From positions 108,076 to 172,075 of the forward strand of contig JACTAT010000322.1 in the NCBI GenBank assembly GCA_014526335.1: a DNA stretch of 64,000 nt, given 5' to 3'. Source of the stretch: Chrysaora quinquecirrha (Eukaryota; Cnidaria; Scyphozoa; Semaeostomeae; Pelagiidae). The translations under genes and the position numbers were made by a program. The notes beneath the pieces are model-generated. The model was not told the DNA's origin. It did no database searches and was given only the letters and a program-made list of their open reading frames with translations. This document shows, piece after piece, positions 1 through 11,500 of the stretch. How positions within the stretch are numbered: the stretch's first letter is position 1; each line of letters begins with the position of its first letter.

Positions 1-59
1 TAAGTTTCATGAATCAGAAAAACCCCTGAGAAAAATTAGAAGAAAAGTTAATTAAAAAT

Positions 60-195
60 ATGATGCGAATAAATTAGATTAAATGAGAACAAATAAAAAT
101 AAGATGACAGTAAATAAAAAAGGACGATAATAAATTTAAATAACGTAAGAATAAATAAAAATCAAATGGGAATAAATTGAAATAAAGGGAATAAA
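60..195. repeat. Degenerate AATAAAT-rich simple repeat
   Basis: Loosely repeated units of the type GAATAAATTRAA or AAATAAAAATAAG fill this stretch. It is AT-rich low-complexity DNA without coding potential. Confidence 0.5.
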
Positions 196-199
196 GGAT

Positions 200-1020
200 T
201 GTTTGGCGCGTCATAGAGCAGGCCACCGTGGAAATGAGGAAAACCACTGTGAAGTGAAGCAGTACCAGTTTCTCCAAGAAACGCTTCTCCTGTATTGCAC
301 GTGTGTGGATTACCAAGCTCAACCATCAATCTCGAAGGAACAGTATTTTGTACTATATAATGGATTAAAAGTTGAAATAAAAAGTTTTAAAAGAATTTAA
401 GGCAAATGGCGTAGCGGGAAATTTCCCAGTGTTTCGGTTGGCCAGTCCGCTTCTGGCTGAAGAAGTGAAGAAATCGCTCAAATCGTAACCAAAAGACGAA
501 AAACGGGCAGAAAAATTGTTTTACTGTCTAGAAGTTTACTTTTCATAACTTGTTTTTGCAATTTTACCTAATTCTTTTTCACCCCACGCTAACACCCTAT
601 ACTTCACTTGCCGGATATTTTAAGTTGCGTAAATCTGGTTTTCAAAAAAATTTGTTAAATTATAATTTCATGCCTCAGAAGATTGAAAGCTAATAATCTG
701 GTAGAGAAATTCACAGAGAATCCAATGGTTATTTTTGCCGAATTGTAAATCGGTTTCCCAAATTTGGCCGAAGACTTCCCACAGAAGTAACACAGAAAAA
801 CACGTGGATATAATTTTCGCAAACTTATGTCCCATGAACTCAACTGTTAAGTGTAAGTTAAATAAACTGATGAAATGAGCGAACTTAAATACACAAATGA
901 AGCGTCTAGCCGAATTGGCAAAGAAGTAAAACAAAGCATTGTTACAAATATAGAAAAGAATACGCTAAACATGATAAAAACTAAAGGTGCCTAATAAACT
1001 GAATAACGAGGAGCCATCGA
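200..1020. other. Unassigned upstream DNA
   Basis: I see no supported gene here. Short open frames on both strands lack recognisable motifs. Confidence 0.4.
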
Positions 1021-1021
1021 C

Positions 1022-1580
1022 ACATGAACCATGCTAATATGGCGCGCAAGATGCCTTATGATAGATTTAAGAGAACATCATAAACTGAAAGAAAATGGTC
1101 ATCGTAAAGTACATCTTGGAGATATAGTGGTTATACAAGAGGATAATGTGAAAAGGGCTTTATGGAAAATTGGGAAAGTGGACAAATTGGTACAAGGTAA
1201 GGATGGAGTGGTAAGAGGTGCAAAAGTTTCAGTAATATCACGTAACAAACTTGATTATCTCTACAGGCCTGTGCAGAAGTTGTTTCCGTTAGAAGTACGT
1301 GAGAAGAATGGTGAAAGGGAAGGCGAGGAGAAAAGTGAGGAGAATAGAGATGAAAGGCCAGATGAGGTTAGAGAGGAGATCGAAGGAGAACAGTCTGAAG
1401 GAGAGCTGAGGGAAAGAGATGCGGGAGAGAGGAAAGGAATGGAAGGTAGAATGCGAAGGGCGGCAGCGAAGGACGCGCAATGGCGCATGCGCAGAATGCT
1501 TGACTCAAATGAGTCAAGGAGGGGAGATGTGTTGGGAATGGCGGCTACTTGCTTTGAGGCAGCAATTAAGCGCTATTAGC
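1022..1580 (+). pseudogene. BEL/Pao retrotransposon pol C-terminus (fragment)
   Basis: The frame encodes LREHHKLKENGH, then GDIVVIQEDNVKR, WKIGKVDKLVQGKDG, VRGAKVSV and RPVQKLFPLEV. This is the conserved domain at the C-terminal end of BEL/Pao integrases (DUF5641-type), where GDIV, W-x-G and RPVQKLxPLE are hallmarks. A Glu/Arg-rich acidic tail follows, then MRRAAAKDAQWRMRR, a typical end of such polyproteins. Protease, RT and the integrase core are missing, so this is a 5'-truncated copy. The frame formally reads on into the LTR to a stop at 1579, but the real coding end is probably near 1520, before the polypurine tract. Confidence 0.72.
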
Positions 1581-1910
1581 AGAGTGTACACGCCCAAACA
1601 GGTTTGCCTGCCAAGCTATGTGCGTCAGTCTTATGGTTATTTTCGTATATGCTAATTAATGCTTTTAATTTTATGGGGATAAAAGAGTTGTAAGGGAAGG
1701 GTAAATCAATTATTATAATAATAATAATAATTGATTTACCCTTCCCTTACAACTCTTTTATCCCCATAAAATTAAAAGCATTAATTTTCGGAGCCACCTC
1801 TCCAAAGTTATTCCCCGTAATGTGGACCCCGTATTCTGAACTCAATCCTGAGTCCAATCCTGAACCGAATCCTGAACCCAGACCTAGAAACAACACAATC
1901 TACAACCAGG
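1528..1910 (+). mobile_element. Probable BEL/Pao 3' LTR
   Basis: A polypurine tract (AAGGAGGGGAGA) ends just before TGTTGGGAATGG, a plausible LTR start. The LTR would contain the perfect palindrome at 1654-1786 and end near TCTACAACC around 1905. No 5' LTR is in the window for comparison, so the 3' border is a guess. Confidence 0.42.
1654..1786. repeat. 58-bp perfect inverted repeat
   Basis: The arm at 1654-1711 and the arm at 1729-1786 are exact reverse complements by eye over 58 bp, separated by 17 bp of TAATAATAA-type sequence. It would form a very stable hairpin. It lies inside the presumed BEL/Pao LTR. Confidence 0.9.
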
Positions 1911-2329
1911 GTGCGGGTAGAAGTCATGATTGACTAAAAACAGTAATGTCTTATTTTTTTTGAAAAGTCAGTGGTTGTTGGATTAGCATTGGCAAATAAT
2001 AAAAAGTCTTTCAATTTTGGGTCAAAAGAATTGAGAGACCTCTGTCTTCTATTGTTTCTTCTTATTTTTTCATTTGTTTCATTTACTAATCCATTATGCA
2101 CGGCTTGGTTGTCGCATTTCAAACGCCATTTGTCCAGTGATAAAGTACAACTGTGTTCAGTGCCCACAGATCATTATTTTTTATTTCCTATTGTATTGTG
2201 TACGAAAGATTTTAATATTTCAAAAGACGAACAGTTATTTTTAAATAACCAACCTCTTTCTGGCTAGAAAAACATTCCTTAGTTTGACAGCCGCGAAGAT
2301 CCGCAAGGAACAAAATCTTTGACAAGGAA
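1911..2329. other. Presumed 5' flank or 5' UTR of the NCF2-like gene
   Basis: This stretch separates the BEL/Pao fragment from the start codon. No clear TATA box or initiator could be assigned, and no coding signal is visible. Confidence 0.35.
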
Positions 2330-2503
2330 ATGTCAACTGCAGGAGACATAGAAATCTGGCACCAGGCTGTTCAAGTTTATGAGAATGGATCAATGGCTGA
2401 AGCAATTAAAATCTTCTCATCAATGGCAACAATCTCCTCAAAAATATCATTCAACATTGGCTGTGCTCATCTCTGGTCAGAAGATGTAGAAACTGCACTC
2501 AAG
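2330..2503 (+). CDS. NCF2: NCF2-like exon 1 (residues 1-58, start codon, TPR1)
   Basis: The exon opens with ATG at 2330 in a purine-rich context (aggaaATG) and ends at AAG before a GTAAAA donor, in phase 0. It encodes the first TPR helix pair and the start of the second; the residues SFNIGCAH near position 40 match the family's FNIGC signature. Ser37, a Rac-contact residue in human p67phox, is present at the same number. The ORF runs seven codons past the donor before a stop, which is intron read-through. The first in-frame ATG gives exact numbering agreement with the human protein, which supports this start. Confidence 0.9.
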
Positions 2504-5500
2504 GTAAAAACTACAGAATTAAGGTAACAAACAGAAGTTATCTGAATCTGAATTGCCATTGCTGGGAGCTGGAGTTACCAATTTCAGTTTTCACTGATTG
2601 ACTGAAATTATCTAGGTACATATATATGAATTATACATACCCTCTACCATAAATCAACAATTTATAGAGTATAAACAATGCAATAAAACAAAATATATGA
2701 TATGACATGACATATGATAAGATATTTATATTTCTATTTCTATTGATTTATTTGCATAAAGTTTTTACAAACTTAATCTCGCAAATGTTAAAATAAGTAA
2801 ATGAATTAAATAACCTGATAAATTTGAATAAATAAATGTAAAAGATACAATAAAACTATGAGCGTCCTTGTTAAAATATTTTATCTTTATAAACTATAGA
2901 ATTTGTTTAGTTCATCATTAAAGTCATTCGGGTTGACAGACTTCACTATATTTGATGGCAGTTTGTTCCATAATTTTAAGCAAGAAGGAAAGAACGAGTG
3001 TTCATAAGACTTCAGTGCTGCATAAATTGGTTGAAAGCGAATGTTACTGCAACACTGGCGTTTGGGAATACAACTATCGTTAATATATTTGTTCCTGTTT
3101 GTGATGTTAAATAACATTTTAATGCAGGCTGCATTTCTTCTATGCTATAATGTAATATAATATAATATAATATAATATAATATAATATAATATAATATAA
3201 TAAAATATAATATAATATAATATAATATAATATAATATAATACAATATAATATAATATAAATATAATATAATATAATATAATATAATATAATATAATATA
3301 ATATAATATAATATAATATAATATAATATAATATAATATAATATAATATAATATAATATAATATAATATAATATAATATAATATACTATAATATATATAT
3401 ATATAATATAATATAATATAATATAATATAATATAATATAATATAATATAATATAATATAATATAATATAATATAATATAATATAATATATTATAATTTG
3501 ATAGAATATGATATAATATAATATAATATAATATAATATAATATAATATAATATAATATAATATAATATAATATAATATAATATAATATAATATAATATA
3601 ATACAATATAATTTAATACAATATATAATATAATAAAATATTATATTTGTATTATAGTATATTACATAATATAACATGTTATATGATAATGATATGATGT
3701 AGATGTTATGTACGTACCACAATATGTAGGACTAAACTGGCAAAGCTAGGATTTCCTAGGATTTGCCCAGTTTGCCCATCTTTTTTATATGTTTCATTTA
3801 TAAGAACACTAGCAAGATTCTCTTAATTTCTCTATATCATTTCAGCCTCAGGTTTTTTGTTTCTTATTTTTGTATTCTAATTTCCTTGCATAAGTGTCAA
3901 GACATAACACATGCTTTTTAGTCTATGTTCATGTTTAATATCAGATGTTGCACTTGTACCTGAAGTTCTATTTTATCAAAGGAAATTCAGAAGGTTGTTT
4001 AATGACTGTTTTTAAATGCTATATTCCTATGGCTTTTTATTGTTCTATTATTACAATAGTTTGTTATTTGGGATTGTTCATTTCTTGACTTTTGTTGAAT
4101 CTCAGCCTGCCATATTTCTTATGTTTTGCATTTTTTGCCAAACCCCAGCCTGATGTTTCTTATAAAAGTTGTAACTAAGCTTTGTGGTCAGATTTACAGA
4201 AATTTAGCTGTGACGGCTGACTTTTCCTCGCTTGTTTTGGAGCTAAAAATTTTAACAGTGTTTTAAAATTAAAATTTGCATGTCAAAGTACCCAGAATTT
4301 TTATATTTGAAGAAATTTGAACATATTGGAGTATGTCACTCACTCACCAACTACTAACCAACAATTGAACAATGAAAATTTGTGACAATACTGAGCATCC
4401 AAAGAATGCAATTTATGTAGTGAGGTGCACAGAATAAAATAGCAACCTCAACCACCAACCATGCCACTACCAGTACCTCGATACTCATAATCATCATCAT
4501 TATCATCATCATCGTTATCATCACCATCATCATTCATCATCATTATCACCATCATTATCATCATAATCATCATAAGCATCATCATCATCATCATTATCAT
4601 CATCATCATCATCAGCATCATGACCACCATCAATTTTGTGGCAAGATGAGAAGGAATGAGATCACCACCACAAGCATTCCTAACATTTCTACACAGCCAC
4701 CCTAACGACCACAACCACCCCTACTACCACCATCTGCCACAACCAACCTTTCACCAGAACCAAAACCACTTTTACCACTACAACTACAACCAGCTCTACT
4801 ACCACCAAACAACAACAAAACCACCCCTACCACCACCACCACAACCATCCCTACTACTGTCCCCTCTGTTGAAATCAGGCACTCGTAGAACATTCTGGAA
4901 AATCAATTTTATATTTAGAACATTCAGAAGCATCAAGAACATTCTAGAACACTTGAGATTATTTAAGAATTCCAGAACAATAACTTAAAAGAATGCTATA
5001 TATGGACCTGAACTTTGTATGCCTAGAATATATTAGAACTTTCTAGATTTTTTGATATTTTATATATAAGTAGGAAAATATTTGTACTGATTTAGTATGT
5101 GTGTGAGTGAACGTAATGTCAGAAGAAGCAACTCTGCAGTTAAACAAATATTTCAACAGGTTATGGGCCCAGTCTTTGCCCAAGAGAATTGAAGAAGAAT
5201 CTATCTTGAGATTTTGAAATTTCTAATTTGTTTTGATTTTGGTTTGGGTTGGTGTTAAGTTCGCACGTTGGATTTTGTCATCCTATTGGAAAACCTGGAT
5301 CGGATTGGTTGAATGCGGAGAGACATGGCGACGGAAAGCACCAAAGTTTTGATAAAACCGTTAAACAGAACAAATTATGCTACCTGGAAGGTACAATGCA
5401 AAATGGCGTTAATCAAAGATGGACTTTGGAAGATTGTTGATGGTACAGAAGATACTCCGACTGATAAAAGAGAAATCCCGAAATTTATGCTATGCTTCGT

Positions 5501-8500
5501 AGAGTTTGTGCTTTGGCAAGGATTGTTTTGTCGATGGAACCTACGCTGTTATATTTGCTTGGGTCAGATCCTGACGACGCTGCTGAGGTTTGGAAGAATC
5601 AGTTCCAGAAGAAGATGCGGAGTAATAAACTGACATTACGCAGAAAGTTATATGACTTGAAATTAAAAGATGGACCCGCTGGATGATGAAAACAAAGTTG
5701 TGCATGTGTTGGCAAGTCTACCAGACTCCTACGATATGCTGGTCACTGCGTTGGAAGCTAGTGCTGATGTACCAAAGCTGGAAGTTGTCACCGAACGTTT
5801 GTTGCATGAAGAGGCTAAACGAAGAGACAAGGACATGTCAAACGCAGATTTGAAAGCCATGGCATCCAAACATAGGAATCCAAGGAAGGGACCCAAATGT
5901 CATCACTGTGGAAAGATTGGTCACATCGAAGGAGTTAACAAAGAAACCCGATAAAAGTACCTGCTCATCAAATAGTAAAAATCGGACCAAGCCTCAAAAC
6001 GCATATGCTGCTGAACAAGAAGAGGAAGAAGAAGAAATCATTGGATTGATCGCTAAAAATTTGCTCATAGCAAACCGGAAAAATAATTGGATTGTGGACT
6101 TTGTTGCAACCTGTCACATGCGTAACAACAAGATGTTCACCGAAATGTCGCCACTAGAAGCACCTCAGGACATAACTGTTGGCGATGGATATTCTGTCGA
6201 AGCCATTGCAAAAGGAACTGTTTTTTGGAAATGAACATTTCAGATAGTGAAAACATTATTTGCTGTACTGTTTGTACCTCGACTTTTATACAATTTGCTG
6301 AATGTTTCAAAAGCAGCAAGAAATGGGAAGAAGTTTCAATTTGAAAGTTCAAAATGTTACGTTATGGATTCAAAGCACGGTGTCATTGGTACAGCGACAA
6401 AGTTTGGAAATCTTTACTATCTTAACTGCAACAGATTGAAAGACAAGGAGAACCAAACAGTTTTGCAATGTAGTCGCAAGGCTCAAACAAAAGAAAGTAG
6501 CTGGCATAGACGATATGGCCATCTTGGGGCACAGAATCTTGAGCGACTGACAAGAGACAAACTTGTCGAGGGTTTGACTATGATGCCACGAAAAAGCTGA
6601 CATTTTGCGAACCATGTATCGCCGGGAAACAAAGTAAAATACCACTTTCGAAGACAGGAGGAGAGCGATCAAAAGATCTACTTGGCATTATCCATAGCGA
6701 CGTTTGTGGAAAGATAGAGACAAAATCACTTAGCGGTGCGGAATATTTTGTCACTTTAATTGATAATAAATTAAGATACGTATAGGTATATGTCATAAAA
6801 TTATAAAAGTGAAGTGCTTGAGAAGTTTAAAGAATGGAAAGCAATCGTGGAGAAATCGATGGGAATCAAAATGAAGACCTTTCGAACTGACAATGGTGGA
6901 GAATACACATCCAACACAGGTAAAACATTGGTGAAATTAGCCACTTGTGAAATTAGACAACCTGTGAAATTGAACGTAAATTAGCTGCAAGTTAATTTGC
7001 AAAATTTTTTATGTCTAATTTCACTATAGTCTATGTCTAATTTCACTAATTTCACTAATTTCACTATTGTGAAATTAGACATGCTGTGAAATTGAGTGTA
7101 GAATTATTTAGTTGATGATAAAACATATAATCTCACAATAGATGAATACAAGCAATAGTGAAATTGAACACTGAATTCTACCACACAAAATCAGCTAAAT
7201 TCTCATGGTGGTGAAGTCAGACAAGAGTGAAATTCAATGGTTAATTTCAAATGAAGAATCAATTGTTCTAATTATCTTTGTTTTGGTGTTGCATTGGGAA
7301 TTCAAGTTGAAAAGAGTTTGAATCGTAAATTCGTGATGAATTCCTTCTTTCTTCAGATAATCTTTCTTCAGATTGCAGAGAGGATGAACCGAACTCTCGT
7401 AGAAAGCGTACGAACAATTTTAGCAGATTCGAAATTACCAAAACGATTTTGGGCTGAAGCATTAGCAACAGCAACGTACCTCCGTAACCGAAGTCCAACC
7501 ACAGCAGTCAAGGAGAAGACACCATTTGAAGCGTTGGCTGGAAATAAGCCGAGCGTTGTGTACCTCAGAATATTTGGATGCAAAGCATATGCCCAAGTAC
7601 CGAAAGATGAGAGGAAGAAACTCGACTCAAAAACAAAGAAGAGCATTTTCTTAGGCTACGGTGATGGAGTCAAACGAAATCGCTTATACGACAACGACAA
7701 GAAGAGAGTTTTCTTTAGCCGAGATGTGATGTTCAATGAGACTTCTGGTGAAGTCAAAGATGAAACACCTGACGAATCCAAAGAAACAAGCATCAAGATT
7801 GATCTACAACCACGTGAAGGCACTCTTGACAATGAAGGACAGGAGGAGCAACAACGACAAGGAAGCGAACGACGTCCACCTGATCATTATGGAGAATGGG
7901 TACCAAATGCAAATGCATTAACAAAGGCACTCTTAGGATCAGATGCAGATAGTTGGATGAGAGCTATGGAAGCAGAACTGGACTCTTTACAGAAGAACGA
8001 AGCATAGGAACTAGCAGAATTACCTCCTGATAGAAAAGCAGTTGGTAGCAAGTAGGTATACAAAAAGAAACAGAATGCTGATGGAAACTTGGTGTGGTAC
8101 AAGGCGAGATTGGTGGCACAAGGATACAACCAGAAGTATGGAGAAGATTATGATGAAACAACATCACCAGTGGTGAGGTTCGAATCAGTACGAACGCTTA
8201 TTGGATTAGCAGTTAATAATGGACTCCATCTACATCAACTCGACATTGGAACAGCATTTTGAATGGTGAACTCAAAGAAAATATATATATGAAGCAGCCC
8301 GAAGGATTTGAAATACCAGGAAAAGAACATATTGTGTGTAAACTTAAGAAAATCATTTACGGATTAAAGCTGTGTTCAAGATGCTGCTATGAAGCACTTG
8401 ACAAACATCTGAAAAGTATGAATTTCAAACAATCGAAAAATGATCCCTGTATTTACAGGCTGGAATGGGATGGAGAGACATTCATAATCGCAGTGTACGT

Positions 8501-11500
8501 TGATGACATTATACTTGCTGGAAAGAATCAACAACGTATCAAACAGTTCATCAAAATTATTGGAGACAGGTTCAACTTAAGAGGCATCGGAAAACTGAAT
8601 CATTTTTTGGGAGTCAAGAATGAGTATTTTGATCAAATGAAGATTTTGATCGGACAACCTGCTTACACGAGCAATCTACTCAAGAAGTTTTCAATGGAAA
8701 ACTCGAAGTCTGTGGCAACGTTCGAAGCAAACTTGTGAAATCCAATGAAACACATAAACTCGTTGATTAAGAGATGTATCAATCACCAGTGGGTCAACTA
8801 CTTTATCTGTCTACCAGAACACGTCCAGACATCGCTTATGTAGTTGGGAATGTGGCTAAATTTTCATAAAATCCATCAGAACAACACTGGATTGCTGTCA
8901 AAAGGATTATGAGATACCTGCACGGAACAGTAGATTATGGTCTTTTGTATTTTGATTATGGAACAGCAAGAAACAGTCATGTGTTGCTTTATCTACAGCA
9001 GAAGATGAATACATTGCATTATCAAAAGCATCACAAGAATCGATTTGGCTACGACAATTCTTAATGGATATGGAAGAAAAGCAACCTCAAGCGACGATTA
9101 TAACGAGGAAAATCAGTCATCTATTGCTATGGCGAAGAATCCTCAATTTCACGGTCGAGCCAAACACATACATATGAAGTATGATTACGTAAGAGATCAA
9201 GTCGAAGCAAATGAGATTGAATTGAAGATATGATTGCGCACATCACGACAAAAGAAATCGGAGAATTCCAATTCAATAAATTGAGAATGATGATGATGAT
9301 TGGATTGAAGAAATTTACGGACTGCGAGTGAGGAGGAGTGTTGAAATTAGGCACTCTTGCCGTAAAAACATTCTGGAATATCAATTTTATATTTAGAACA
9401 TTCAGAAGCATCGAGAACATTCTAGAACACTTGAGATTATTTAAGAATTCCAGAACAATAACTTGTGAACAATGATAATTACTTTATTAATAATGAAATA
9501 GCATAAAAGAATGCTATTTATAGACCTGAACTTTGTATGCCTAGAATATATTAGAACTTTCTAGATTATTTGATATTTTATATATAAGTAGGAAAATATA
9601 AAACAGGTTATGGGCACAGTCTTTGCCCAAGAGAATTGAAGAAGAATCTATCTTGAGATTTTGAAATTTCTAATTTGTTTTGATTTTGGTTTGGGTTGGT
9701 GTTAAGTTCGCACGTTGGATTTTGTCATCCTATTGGAAAACCTGGATCGGATTGGTTGAATGCGGAGAGACATGGCGACGGAAAGCACCAAAGTTTTGAT
9801 AAAACCGTTAAACAGAACAAATTATGCTACCTGGAAGGTACAATGCAAAATGGCGTTAATCAAAGATGGACTTGTTGATGGTACAGAAGATACTCCGACT
9901 GATAAAAGAGAAACCCCGAAATTAATGCTATGCTTCGTAGGAAAATATTTGTACAGAGTTAGTATGTGTGTGAGTGAACGTTATGTCAGAAGAAGCAACT
10001 CTGCAATTAAACAAATATTTCAACACCCACCATTGCCAAAACTAAGTGAAAACTGTGCACTTCCCGGACTTTTTCAAAAGTAACATGAAACTTTCCCTTT
10101 CATATAAATGTTGAAGGAATTCCAGGCCTCACTTTCATCAACATCTTCAATGAATTATTGTTTTGGTCAAAATTCTTAAGATCAAGGATGCCTGCGGTGA
10201 GGGGGGGCAAGGTGTGCCCTCAGCGACAACAATTATTTTTAAAATAGCTTAAAAGTTGTCTGATAAATATTTTAGAAGTGCAGAATAGAAGAAAGGCAAG
10301 AAAGGACCATAATATATTTATTTCATCATTTGTTTATGGGTCGAAGGAAAGTCGATGTGGAACTTGTCGCCTCAAATTTTTCAAAAAATTAATGAACAAA
10401 GAAAATAATTTTTCGGAACAAAATACGGAATAATGAACAACAGGGCTTTTTGGAAACTTGTAAAACCATTCCTCTTAAATAAAGGGGGTTTGAATGAGAG
10501 TGATATTTCACTTATAAAAAATGATAGGATTATCACGAATGACGAGAATCTTGCAAACATTGTCACTGATCACTATATTGTAGAGAAAACCAGTGGAAAA
10601 AAGCCTTGTGGAATATCCGATACTGTTTCAATAAATAACGATCGTAAAAAAGTCGTTAGACTGATACTTGGAAAATACCAAGCCATCCCAGTGTTCTTGC
10701 TACCATCCAAAACCCAGAAACAACCTTTTGCTTTTTAGGAAGTACGACAATCTGAAGTTTTCGATTTGCTTCAGTCATTAGACATAGAAAATCAATAGGA
10801 GTAGATAATATACCACCTAAACTAGTAACCATTGCAGCAAGTGAGATTGCAATGCATTTAACTAACGCAATCAATAATAGCATACGTAAAAGTAGATTTG
10901 CGAATAAATCGAAACTAGCAGCTGTTTGCCCTTTAGACAAAGGAGAATCAATTCGAACAACTGAGATAAACTACCGTGCTGTAAGTATTCTTAACACACT
11001 CTCTAAAGTACATGAGAAAATCATGAAGAAACAACTTTGCCATCATCTAGAGAATACCCTGTCGGTTTTTATAACTGCTTATAGAAAAGCCTATAGCACG
11101 ATACACGTTTTAATTAAATTATAGGAAGACTGGAAAAAAAAACTTGATAAAGATCACATTGTTGGTGCTGTTCTTATGGACCTATCCAAAGCATTTGACT
11201 GTATTCCACATGATTCACTAATTGCGAAAATTCACGCCTATGTTCTAGATGAAAACTCTCTAGTATTTATTTATTCGTATCTCAAACGCAGAGAACAAAC
11301 AGTTCGAATAAACAATACATATAGTTCTTTTGAAACAATTTTGTCGGGACCTATTCTATTTAATTTCTATATTAATGACCTTTTTTATTTTATAACACAA
11401 GCAACATTATACAATTATGCTGACGATAACACCCTATCATATTTCTCGAAGACCATACCGATTGTTTTGGAAAAAAGCAAATACTGCTTTAAAATTGCTA

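Larger units (their letters stand above)
4867..10025 (+). mobile_element. Copia (Ty1/copia) LTR retrotransposon, decayed
   Basis: The element starts TGTTGAAAT and ends TTTCAACA, with LTRs at both ends. The flanking five bases are CCCTC and CCCAC, an imperfect target duplication. The order gag, protease, integrase, RT, RNase H is the Copia order. Every domain carries damage: frameshifts and a deletion in gag, a lost zinc-knuckle cysteine, an altered protease triad, an insertion inside integrase, and stops in RT. It lies in the same orientation as the host gene, within intron 1. Confidence 0.93.

Noticed and set aside
3012..3722. Long minus-strand open frames rich in Tyr and Ile
   Set aside because: They are translations of the AATAT pentamer array; the short LINE tail beside it is the only real coding relic.
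6919..7375. Possible spliceosomal intron in Copia integrase (GTAAAA to TTTCTTCAG)
   Set aside because: Removing it does not restore the integrase frame and the segment with the third catalytic residue is missing; an insertion plus deletion is simpler.
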